From contig NZ_JBLLVA010000003.1 of assembly GCF_047739745.1 (NCBI RefSeq), positions 1 through 64,000 on the forward strand: a stretch of 64,000 nucleotides of DNA, written 5' to 3'. The translations under genes were made by a program, and so were the position numbers. Each line of letters starts with the position of its first letter. Position 1 is the first letter of the stretch. Positions 56,139-64,000 of this stretch are shown in pieces. The notes under the pieces are model-generated. The model was not told the DNA's origin. It worked only from the letters and a program-made list of their open reading frames with translations, and made no database searches. Source of the stretch: Pseudaminobacter sp047739745. Lineage in GTDB: Bacteria; Pseudomonadota; Alphaproteobacteria; Rhizobiales; Rhizobiaceae.

Positions 56139-57091
56139 TGGGGATTTGACACACCCGAGACGCCGGGGCGCGCGGGCCGCGACTGGCGCCGGAACTGCAG
56201 CCCGATATGGACGAGCAGCGCCACGAAAACCACCGATCCGCCGATGATCGTGCGTGCCGAGGGCACCTCATTGTGGCTGAGCCAGACCCAGATAGGTCCG
56301 AGAATAGGCTCGAACGTGCCCAGAAGCGCTGCAAGAGCCGCCGGCACCAGCCGCACGCCCGTGGCGAAGAATGCCAGGCCCACGCCAAGGTTGAGCGCAC
56401 CGAATGCAACCAGAAATGCCATGTCGCGCGCCGGCGCCGCCAGCGCTCCAGCCTGGTTAAAGGCAAACAGCGCCGCAAACATCGTGCCGAGGCAGGTCGC
56501 GGGCGTCATGCGCACATGGGCGAAGCGGCGCGTAATCACGGTCGCGATTGAAAACATCACCGCGATCAGCAGCGCCAGGCTGTCGCCGACCGGCGAAACC
56601 TGGCCGCCGAGCGATTCCGAGACCATGATCGCCACGCCGGCGATCACCGCGGCGATAGCTGCCCATGTCGCGCCGGAAACCCGCTCGCGGAACAGCACCC
56701 AGGCAAGCAGCGCCGCGAATAGCGGAACGCCAGCCTGGATGAGCAGAATATTGGCGACGGTCGTATAGGTCAGCGCAACGATGAAGGCGGTGGAGGCCGT
56801 TGCGAAACACAAGGCGACGCCAAGTCCAGGCAGGCCCATGCCGCCAAACAGTCTCAGCGTACCGCGCAGTCCATCGCGCCAGAACATGAAACCAAGCAGG
56901 AAAACGGCCGCCCACACCGAACGCCAGAACACCACGGCCCAACTGTCCTGCAGTTCTATGAAGCGAGCGATGGCGCCGCCGAAGCTCCAGCATAGCGCCG
57001 AAAGAAAGACCAGGAGCACGCCAAGACGCTCCGCGCCGGGCGATATTTGCGGTTCGACCGCCGAGCGGGACGAGAGTGTGGTTTCCGACAT
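56135..57091 (-). CDS. EamA/DMT family transporter
   Basis: 318 residues from ATG 57091. Ten predicted membrane spans in two EamA halves (about 17-140 and 150-285). Its stop overlaps the start of the puuA-like gene, so the two are coupled. It could move a polyamine breakdown product such as an amino acid; this is inference from position only. Confidence 0.85.
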   Translation of the reverse strand: MSETTLSSRSAVEPQISPGAERLGVLLVFLSALCWSFGGAIARFIELQDSWAVVFWRSVWAAVFLLGFMFWRDGLRGTLRLFGGMGLPGLGVALCFATASTAFIVALTYTTVANILLIQAGVPLFAALLAWVLFRERVSGATWAAIAAVIAGVAIMVSESLGGQVSPVGDSLALLIAVMFSIATVITRRFAHVRMTPATCLGTMFAALFAFNQAGALAAPARDMAFLVAFGALNLGVGLAFFATGVRLVPAALAALLGTFEPILGPIWVWLSHNEVPSARTIIGGSVVFVALLVHIGLQFRRQSRPARPGVSGVSNPH

Positions 57092-57245
57092 GGCTCGACC
57101 ATTGACGTTGCCGGGCACGGACACATGCCGCCTGACGACATATGTGCGTCCCTTCGCGTAGACCAAGCCCAAATGCGACGCGTGATCCAGCGCCCGCTTA
57201 TGGTTGTGACACCGTCAGCAAAGTTTCAGCCCCGGCGGCCGTGCC

Positions 57246-58682
57246 TCACTGGAAATCGAAGGCGCTGAGTCCGGTCACCATTTCGTCGAGGCCAAGCGGC
57301 CGCGTTATCGGCGGTTCGGCGCGCGCAAGGCATCCGGTGCGCTCGCAGAGCCGGCAGGCAGGGCCGACAGCGGTTGCCGCCACCTGGCCCGGCTTGCCCG
57401 GCGCGCCCGGAAGGGCCGCGCCATAAACGGTCTCATCGCGAAAGCCGATGTCGCAGCCGATGAGGATCGCGGTGCGACGCGGGCGCTCGTTGAAGGCGCC
57501 CTGCGGCCCCTCGAGCGTTCGGGCAACGCAGAGGAATTCGGCACCGTCCGGCATTTCGACAGCTTCCACGAAAATCTGGCCGGGCTGCGCGAAGGCCGCG
57601 TGGACCGGCAGTTTCGGGCAGCCGCCGCCGAAACGGCTTTGCGGAAAGCCCTGGGCGCCCGCCTTGCGGAACCGGTTCCCGGCATTGTCGACCTCCAGCA
57701 TGAAGAACGGCACGCCGGCGCTGCCCTGCCGCTGCAGCGTCGTCAACCGGTTTGCCGCCTGCTCGAACGACACGCCGAAGCGCGATTTAAGCACATCCAC
57801 GTCATAGCGCGAGCGCACCGCCGCGGCGTAAAAGGCCTGATAGGGCATCATCAGCGCATGGGCCGCGTAGCGGCCGAGCTCGAAGCGGGCCAGGCGGCGA
57901 GCCTCGTCGGAGGACAGCTTGAGATTCTGGATGCCGGAGGCAATCGCCACCTGCATACGCATCAGGCAGGCTTCCATCGCCACTTCACGCAATTGGTCGA
58001 AGGGAGACAGCCGCTCTGAAATGAACAGGCGTTGCGAATGGCGGTCGTAGCGCCTGCGCCAGTTCGGCATGGTGGCGACAGGCAGCACCTTGACCACGAT
58101 GCCGTGCTCACGCTTCAGCCATGCTTTCAATGCCGTCGCCAGATCGTCGCCCGCATCGAGCAGCCTGACGAAAGCATCCGCCTCCTCCTCGATTGCCGGG
58201 AAATGATTGGGCTGGCGCTCGAATACCTCATGAACCTCATCAATCGGCAGCCTGGCGCCGGAAAGTGCAGTGGCCCTGCCCTCTCGTGCCAAAAGCTCCG
58301 AAAGATCGGACAGGCGCTCAGCCTGCTCCCGATAGGCACGAAACAGCTTGAGAATGGCGGCGGCCGCATTCGGCGCGCCTTCCGCGATCTCGACCAATTC
58401 CTGATCGCCCGGCAGTTCCCCGGTCAGAAGCGGGTCGGCGAAAACCTCCTTGAGGGCCGCAATCGAGCCACGCGCCTCACCCTGCAATTCCTCCGGCTCG
58501 ACCTTGTAGACGGAAGCGAGCTTCAGGATCAGCTGAACAGTCAGCGGTCGCTGATTGCGCTCCAGAAGATTGAGGTAGGAGGGTGAAATGCCCAATCCTT
58601 CCGCCATCGCCGTCTGGGTCAGGCCCTTGGCGTTACGGATGCGCCGAATGCGCGGACCGGCGAATATCTTCTGCTCAGCCAT
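57246..58682 (-). CDS. ScfR/RamB-type XRE family regulator of the glyoxylate shunt
   Basis: 478 residues. An N-terminal XRE helix-turn-helix (about 8-62, IRRIRNAKGLTQTAMAEGLGISPSYLNLLERN), an IrrE/ImmA-like middle (RLFISERLSPFDQLREVAMEACL) and a C-terminal DUF2083 domain with CxxCxxxxC (PACRLCERTGCLA) define the short-chain fatty-acid regulator group (RamB in actinobacteria). It is divergent from aceA, the usual target of such regulators. Confidence 0.88.
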   Translation of the reverse strand: MAEQKIFAGPRIRRIRNAKGLTQTAMAEGLGISPSYLNLLERNQRPLTVQLILKLASVYKVEPEELQGEARGSIAALKEVFADPLLTGELPGDQELVEIAEGAPNAAAAILKLFRAYREQAERLSDLSELLAREGRATALSGARLPIDEVHEVFERQPNHFPAIEEEADAFVRLLDAGDDLATALKAWLKREHGIVVKVLPVATMPNWRRRYDRHSQRLFISERLSPFDQLREVAMEACLMRMQVAIASGIQNLKLSSDEARRLARFELGRYAAHALMMPYQAFYAAAVRSRYDVDVLKSRFGVSFEQAANRLTTLQRQGSAGVPFFMLEVDNAGNRFRKAGAQGFPQSRFGGGCPKLPVHAAFAQPGQIFVEAVEMPDGAEFLCVARTLEGPQGAFNERPRRTAILIGCDIGFRDETVYGAALPGAPGKPGQVAATAVGPACRLCERTGCLARAEPPITRPLGLDEMVTGLSAFDFQ

Positions 58683-58688
58683 GGCGAA

Positions 58689-58848
58689 TTTACATCAATT
58701 TACAATTTGATCCCGAATTAGCACGCCTTTCGGGCATTTACAAGATTTACATGTTTACACCTCGGCCTTGTCAAATCGGCGACAGGTTTTCCTTATTTGC
58801 CCGGCTATTTCTCAGAAATTCCTCGCTCTTTGCGCGCTGCAATGTAAA
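58689..58848. promoter_or_regulatory. Array of TTTACA repeats between scfR and aceA
   Basis: TTTACA occurs at 58689, 58699, 58737, 58746 and 58754, and inverted as TGTAAA at 58843. Spacings are 10, 38, 9 and 8 bases, so groups lie roughly one helix turn apart. The array covers the start of the regulator gene and the aceA promoter region. It is a candidate operator for the ScfR-type regulator. Confidence 0.55.
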
Positions 58849-58916
58849 TTCAGTCACATATCGGCGTCGCAGTTTTCGCCGAGCGTTTTGTCATTCCTGA
58901 TTGCCCGGAGACCACT

Positions 58917-60206
<1,290 letters not shown>

Positions 60207-60220
60207 AGTAGCTTACGGAC

Positions 60221-60247
60221 GCCGCCCCGGGCTTCGGCCCCGGGCGG
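60221..60247 (+). terminator. TTCG-capped hairpin after aceA
   Basis: GCCGCCC (60221-60227) pairs with GGGCGGC (60241-60247); inside, GGGC-TTCG-GCCC continues after one C-C mismatch. No T-run follows, so it probably protects the aceA mRNA end or separates it from the small gene downstream. Confidence 0.5.
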
Positions 60248-60293
60248 CATCCTTGAAAATGCCTCAGGGCAACAGAACCCAACGGAGAACATC

Positions 60294-60536
60294 ATGCCGC
60301 CCAAGACACGCGTCAAGGAAAGGGCAGAGGAACAGTCTTCAGCCATGAGCACGGACCAGCAGGCGGCTATCCGCATTGTCGCCAACGACCTGCATCGCCT
60401 TAACCAGTCGGTGATGAAGGCTGTGGAGGCGGGTGTTTCGGTCGAGCTGGTGAGGTCGGCAAGGCACCATGGCGGAAACGGCAACTGGGGCGATCTGCTG
60501 ATCCCGGTGGTCGTCACCCAATCGAGCGGCAACTGA
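60294..60536 (+). CDS. Small conserved hypothetical protein downstream of aceA
   Basis: 80 residues, GGAGA before ATG 60294; an internal ATG at 60345 is an alternative. A charged N-terminus precedes a helix (IRIVANDLHRLNQSVMKAVEAGVSVELVR) and a C-terminal strand (GDLLIPVVVTQ). I do not recognise a named domain. It lies 87 bp after aceA, before a strong terminator, so it may be its cotranscribed partner. No membrane span or signal peptide. Confidence 0.65.
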   Translation: MPPKTRVKERAEEQSSAMSTDQQAAIRIVANDLHRLNQSVMKAVEAGVSVELVRSARHHGGNGNWGDLLIPVVVTQSSGN

Positions 60537-60604
60537 CCGGAGCGCGATCCCGGCAGCGAGATCCCTGCCTCCGCCGGAGTCGCGCGTTTATTGCCGCTTA
60601 TTAA

Positions 60605-60641
60605 ATCACCCGTGCGTTTTGCGTGCGGGTGATATTTTTTT
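60605..60641 (+). terminator. Terminator of the aceA transcript
   Basis: ATCACCCG and CGGGTGAT form the outer stem (60605-60616 with 60622-60633, two inner G-T pairs), followed by seven T's. A classic intrinsic terminator for aceA and the small downstream gene. Confidence 0.8.
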
Positions 60642-60738
60642 CATGCAGCATTATAGCAAGTCGCTGGAGCAAACTTAACGGCAACAGTCGAATAAATACT
60701 TTCAGTTTTCCTCGCTTCCGTGGTCCGTATATTTCAAC

Positions 60739-60767
60739 TTGACAATCGCGGCCGGCGTGAGATTACT
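60739..60767 (+). promoter_or_regulatory. Possible promoter of the receiver-like gene
   Basis: TTGACA at 60739 with a 17-base spacer leads to ATTACT at 60762. The -35 is perfect and the -10 weak. It lies about 50 bp before the ATG at 60816. Confidence 0.35.
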
Positions 60768-60815
60768 TGCCCGCAATCTCAACCATAAATTGAGTTTCAC
60801 GGCACCGATTTTCTC

Positions 60816-61268
60816 ATGAACAAGTCTCGTCTCGACCCGAAGCGCGGCTTGGCCGATGGTTCGGGTACAGCATCCGATTTCCAGATCGACCCCGACAAAG
60901 CGCTTATCGTCGCAAAGTCGCGGATAAATCGGGTGGTGGTATCGAAGATCCTGGAAAGGTCCGGATTGAAATCGATCTCGCTCGATCCCGAAACGGCGCT
61001 CAGGACGCTGGAGGCAAGCCTTCCCGCCATGGTGGTTCTTGATGGCGGCGCCGACAACCGCGAGTGCGAGGCGCTCGTTCCACGGCTTGCGTTGCTTCGC
61101 GCTGCCACGGCCAACGACCGCCCCCGCGTCATCCTCCTCACCAACAGGAAGGCGACGGGCAATCAGCAATCCACGGCGGATGTGATCGATGCCGTGGTCG
61201 TGAAGCCGATCACGACCGAATTGTTGCAGCCCGTGGTCGACCGACTGATGCAAGGCATGTCCGAATAA
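60816..61268 (+). CDS. Degenerate receiver-domain (CheY-like) protein
   Basis: 150 residues. After a polar N-terminus comes a CheY-like fold (about 25-145). The phosphoacceptor position is kept (Asp in MVVLDGGAD) and the lysine in VVVKPIT, but the first acidic pair that binds magnesium is replaced (KALIVAKSR). It may therefore work without phosphorylation. No kinase adjoins it. It sits alone between the aceA block and the puuA-puuB genes. Confidence 0.7.
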   Translation: MNKSRLDPKRGLADGSGTASDFQIDPDKALIVAKSRINRVVVSKILERSGLKSISLDPETALRTLEASLPAMVVLDGGADNRECEALVPRLALLRAATANDRPRVILLTNRKATGNQQSTADVIDAVVVKPITTELLQPVVDRLMQGMSE

Positions 61269-61341
61269 GACCATCGCGGCCCCTTCCCATCGTTCGCGCG
61301 GCGCGGCTATACTTGTGCGTCGAAATCAAATCTGGTGATTG

Positions 61342-62775
61342 ATGCCCGCCTCAAAGAAGGAAATCCGCCCCTCGAAAGTCAGGGCGCGCGCACGTGTGCC
61401 TGCATTTGTCAAAAATCTTCGTGGCGTCAAGAACTGGAAGGAAGTCAGCGACTGGCTCGAATGGCGCGGCATCGAAGACATTGAGTGTATCACGCCCGAC
61501 CAGGCCGGTGTTGCGCGCGGCAAGATGATGCCCTCCAACAAATTCACCTCCAACACCTCGCTGGCCCTGCCCTCGGCCGTGTTCATGATGACGATTTCGG
61601 GCGGCTACCCCGAGGATGGCAACGGCTTCGCCTATCCGGAGGATGACGGCGACCTCAAGCTGATGCCGGATCTCTCGACGCTGACGGCGGTGCCTTGGGA
61701 AGAAGATCCGACGGCGCAGGTCATCTGCGACCTCGTCCATCAGGACGGGCGCGCGGTCGAGTTCACACCCCGCAACGTGCTGAAGCGCGTCATCGCCGCC
61801 TATGAGCGCCAGGGCCTGAAGCCGGTGGTGGCGCCGGAGATCGAATTCTATCTGGTCCGCAAGAATCCCGATCCCGATTATCCGCTGACGCCGCCGGTCG
61901 GGCGTTCGGGGCGGCCGATCGGCGGTGGCGCCGGCTATTCGATTGCCGGCGTCAACGAATTCGACGAGCTGATCGACGACATCTACCATTTCTCCGAAAG
62001 CCAGGGGCTGGAGATCGACACCCTCATACATGAGGAGGGTGCGGGGCAATTGGAGATCAATCTTCGCCACGGCGACCCGATCGAGCTTGCCGACCAGGTG
62101 TTTTTGTTCAAGCGCACGATCCGCGAGGCGGCGCTGAAGCACGACACCTACGCCACCTTCATGGCCAAGCCCATCCAGGGTCAGCCCGGCTCGGCCATGC
62201 ATATCCACCAGTCGATCCTCAACAAGAAGACCGGCAGGAACATCTTCGCCGCGGAGGACGGCACGGAAACCGAAGCCTTCTTCAACTTCATCGGCGGCAT
62301 GCAGAGCCACGTGCCGAACGCACTGGTGATGTTTGCGCCCTATGTGAACTCCTACCGCCGGCTGACGCAGGCGGCGTCGGCGCCGGTCAATACCAAATGG
62401 GGCTACGACAACCGCACGGTCGCTTTCCGCGTGCCGCGCTCCGATCCGGCCGGCCGTCGTGTGGAGAACCGCATTCCTTCCTCCGATGCCAATCCCTATC
62501 TTGCGCTTGCCGCTTCACTGGCTTGCGGACTGATCGGCATGAACAAGGGCCTGAAGCCGGATGCGGCGATCCTGACCACCGCCAACGAAGACGAAATCGA
62601 CCTGCCGCGCAACCTCTTGGAGGCAGTCGATCTGTTCGAGGCCGACGAGGATTTGAAGGACCTGCTCGGCCACTCCTTCGCCGCGACCTATGCCGCGATC
62701 AAGCGGGCGGAATTCGAGACCTTCATGGAGGTGATCAGTCCCTGGGAGCGGGAATTCCTGCTGTTGAATGTGTGA
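61342..62775 (+). CDS. puuA: Glutamine synthetase-like gamma-glutamylputrescine synthetase
   Basis: 477 residues from ATG 61342; a TTG directly before it is in frame. Glutamine synthetase superfamily: PEIEFYLV, GAGQLEINLRHGDPIE, GSAMHIHQS and RRVENRIPSSDANPYL. A putrescine-type amine is the likely substrate because a PuuB-like oxidase follows 107 bp later. It differs clearly from the copy at 54.6-56.1 kb, so they are paralogues, not a recent duplication. Confidence 0.83.
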   Translation: MPASKKEIRPSKVRARARVPAFVKNLRGVKNWKEVSDWLEWRGIEDIECITPDQAGVARGKMMPSNKFTSNTSLALPSAVFMMTISGGYPEDGNGFAYPEDDGDLKLMPDLSTLTAVPWEEDPTAQVICDLVHQDGRAVEFTPRNVLKRVIAAYERQGLKPVVAPEIEFYLVRKNPDPDYPLTPPVGRSGRPIGGGAGYSIAGVNEFDELIDDIYHFSESQGLEIDTLIHEEGAGQLEINLRHGDPIELADQVFLFKRTIREAALKHDTYATFMAKPIQGQPGSAMHIHQSILNKKTGRNIFAAEDGTETEAFFNFIGGMQSHVPNALVMFAPYVNSYRRLTQAASAPVNTKWGYDNRTVAFRVPRSDPAGRRVENRIPSSDANPYLALAASLACGLIGMNKGLKPDAAILTTANEDEIDLPRNLLEAVDLFEADEDLKDLLGHSFAATYAAIKRAEFETFMEVISPWEREFLLLNV

Positions 62776-62789
62776 GGATAAGGAGCAAG

Positions 62790-62877
62790 TAGCGAATAGC
62801 GAACGGCGAATAGATCGACCCTGCTCGAAGTCACGGCTCTTGTTCACTATTCGCTATTCCCCATTCCCTATTCGCCC
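62790..62877. repeat. Inverted arrays of a heptamer repeat between puuA and puuB
   Basis: Left array, 62790-62810: TAGCGAA, TAGCGAA, CGGCGAA. Right array, 62843-62877: TTCACTA, TTCGCTA, TTCCCCA, TTCCCTA, TTCGCCC, the reverse-complement type, in perfect 7-base register. About 32 bases separate them. Tandem heptamers of this kind occur between genes in some rhizobial genomes. Confidence 0.8.
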
Positions 62878-62882
62878 TGACA

Positions 62883-64000
62883 ATGACCATGCTCTACCAA
62901 TCCCCCATCTCTCCCGGCTATTCCTGGTATGAGGCGACAGCAGGCGAGCGGCCGTCCTACCCGGCGCTCGACGGCGACCGCACGGCTGACGTCGTCATCA
63001 TCGGCGGCGGCTTTACCGGCCTGTCGGCGGCCGCCCACCTCGCAAAGGCCGGCACCGATGTCGTGCTGATCGAGGCGCATCGGTTCGGCGACGGCGCATC
63101 CGGGCGCAATGGCGGCCAACTGGGAACCGGCCAGCGCGCCTGGGCGGAGGAGACCGAGCGCGAGCTTGGCTTTTCGCGCGCCAAGGCGCTGTTTGATCTG
63201 GCTGAGGAGGCCAAGGCGCATCTGCTCGACTTCGCGGCCGCGCATGCCATCGAGGTCGACTACAGGCCGGGGCAGATGTCGGTGGCGCACAAGAAGCGTT
63301 ATGTCGACGACTTCAAGGCGCATACGGAGGCCATGGCTGCGCGCTTCAACTATCCGCATATCTCCTTCATGGACGCGCGGGAGACGGCCGAGCGGCTCGG
63401 TTCCACCGCCTATTTCGGCGGCACGCGCGACACCGGCACCGGCCACATCCACCCACTGAAGCTGGTCATCGGCACCGCACGTGTCGCGGCCGCCGCAGGC
63501 GCGCGGCTGTTCGAAAATACCCCGTCGACGGGCATCGTGTCGGCCGCCGGCAAGGTAACGGTGACGACCCCCACCGGCACCATCACCGCCGACAAATGCC
63601 TGGTCGCGGTCAATGCCTATGGCGGCGCTCTCGAACCCGTAAGTGCCGCCCACATCATGCCGATCGGCTCGTTCATCGGCGCAACGGTGCCGCTCGATCC
63701 GGAAAGCGGCGTCATTCCGGGGGGCGAGGCGGTCGATGACTCCCGTTTCGTAGTGCGCTATTTCCGCAAGACGAAGGACAATCGGCTGCTGTTCGGCGGC
63801 CGGGAAATCTACGCGGTCGCCGACCCCAAGGACATCCACATCCACATCCGCAGGCAGATCTCCGAAATCTACCCTCGGCTGAAAAATGTCGAGATCAGCC
63901 ATGGCTGGGGCGGCTATGTCGGCATCACCATGCCGCGCACGCCGTTTGTGCGCGAGGTGATGCCAAATGTGATTTCGGCGGGCGGCTATTCAGGCCACGG
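62883..64000 (+). CDS. puuB: Gamma-glutamylputrescine oxidase-like FAD protein (cut by window end)
   Basis: At least 372 residues; the frame is open to the last base, so the C-terminus lies outside. Dinucleotide-binding motif VVIIGGGFTGLSAAAHLA at about 36-53, followed by DGASGRNGGQLGTGQR, typical of the PuuB/OrdL group of DAO-family oxidases. It should oxidise gamma-glutamylputrescine to the aldehyde. It follows the PuuA-type ligase on the same strand. Confidence 0.88.
   Translation, partial: MTMLYQSPISPGYSWYEATAGERPSYPALDGDRTADVVIIGGGFTGLSAAAHLAKAGTDVVLIEAHRFGDGASGRNGGQLGTGQRAWAEETERELGFSRAKALFDLAEEAKAHLLDFAAAHAIEVDYRPGQMSVAHKKRYVDDFKAHTEAMAARFNYPHISFMDARETAERLGSTAYFGGTRDTGTGHIHPLKLVIGTARVAAAAGARLFENTPSTGIVSAAGKVTVTTPTGTITADKCLVAVNAYGGALEPVSAAHIMPIGSFIGATVPLDPESGVIPGGEAVDDSRFVVRYFRKTKDNRLLFGGREIYAVADPKDIHIHIRRQISEIYPRLKNVEISHGWGGYVGITMPRTPFVREVMPNVISAGGYSGH

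Overview
The window reads as a chromosomal stretch of a GC-rich alphaproteobacterium of the order Hyphomicrobiales (Rhizobiales), most likely a Phyllobacteriaceae-type organism near Mesorhizobium, Aminobacter or Nitratireductor. The grounds are the glcDEF, lldD, potFGHI and aceA/ScfR genes, a plant-type gshA, a PdhS-like multi-PAS kinase, DUF1127 and DUF3422 proteins, a phasin, a perfect Irr-type iron-control element, and a tRNA-His that lacks the usual G-1 and carries A73. I saw no transposase, phage gene, plasmid function, CRISPR array or integron, so this looks like core or shell metabolic DNA.

Region 1 (about 1-10 kb, minus strand) is one eight-gene operon, mgsA-mgsB-mgsC-gmaS-mgdA-mgdB-mgdC-mgdD. 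It encodes the whole N-methylglutamate route of methylamine use: gamma-glutamylmethylamide synthetase, N-methylglutamate synthase (three pieces resembling glutamate synthase) and a tetrahydrofolate-linked N-methylglutamate dehydrogenase (four subunits resembling heterotetrameric sarcosine oxidase). A strong hairpin ends it. Region 2 (10-17 kb) holds panBC and, on the plus strand, a five-gene heme-copper oxidase operon (subunits II, I, two III-like, IV) resembling coxMNOP. Region 3 (17-20 kb) has a YbaK-like deacylase, tag, an L,D-transpeptidase and a FolD-family gene whose catalytic lysine and aspartate are replaced.

Region 4 (20-29 kb) is a 2-hydroxyacid block: glcD-glcE-(membrane protein)-glcF on the minus strand, a DUF3422 protein, a FadR-type regulator and lldD. 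A clean inverted repeat sits just before glcD. Region 5 (28.5-39 kb) is housekeeping: a phosphoesterase, a glutamine amidotransferase, rsmE, gshA, a DUF937 protein, a DUF1127 protein, a LysR regulator, an EamA exporter, xseA, tRNA-His and a phasin. Region 6 (39.5-50 kb) has a 1125-residue PdhS-like sensor kinase, an iron(III) ABC transporter pair (fbpA, fbpB) behind an Irr box, acetoacetyl-CoA synthetase and an AsmA-like protein.

Region 7 (50-64 kb) is polyamine import and breakdown (potF-potG-potH-potI, two PuuA-type gamma-glutamylpolyamine synthetases, a PuuB-type oxidase cut by the window end and an EamA transporter), interrupted by the glyoxylate-shunt pair scfR/aceA, whose shared intergenic region carries a striking array of TTTACA repeats.

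Taken together, the window is rich in ways of taking nitrogen and carbon from methylamine, polyamines, glycolate and lactate. Methylamine and polyamines both pass through gamma-glutamyl intermediates made by glutamine-synthetase-like ligases. The C1 unit from methylamine enters tetrahydrofolate, where a FolD-like enzyme could act on it.
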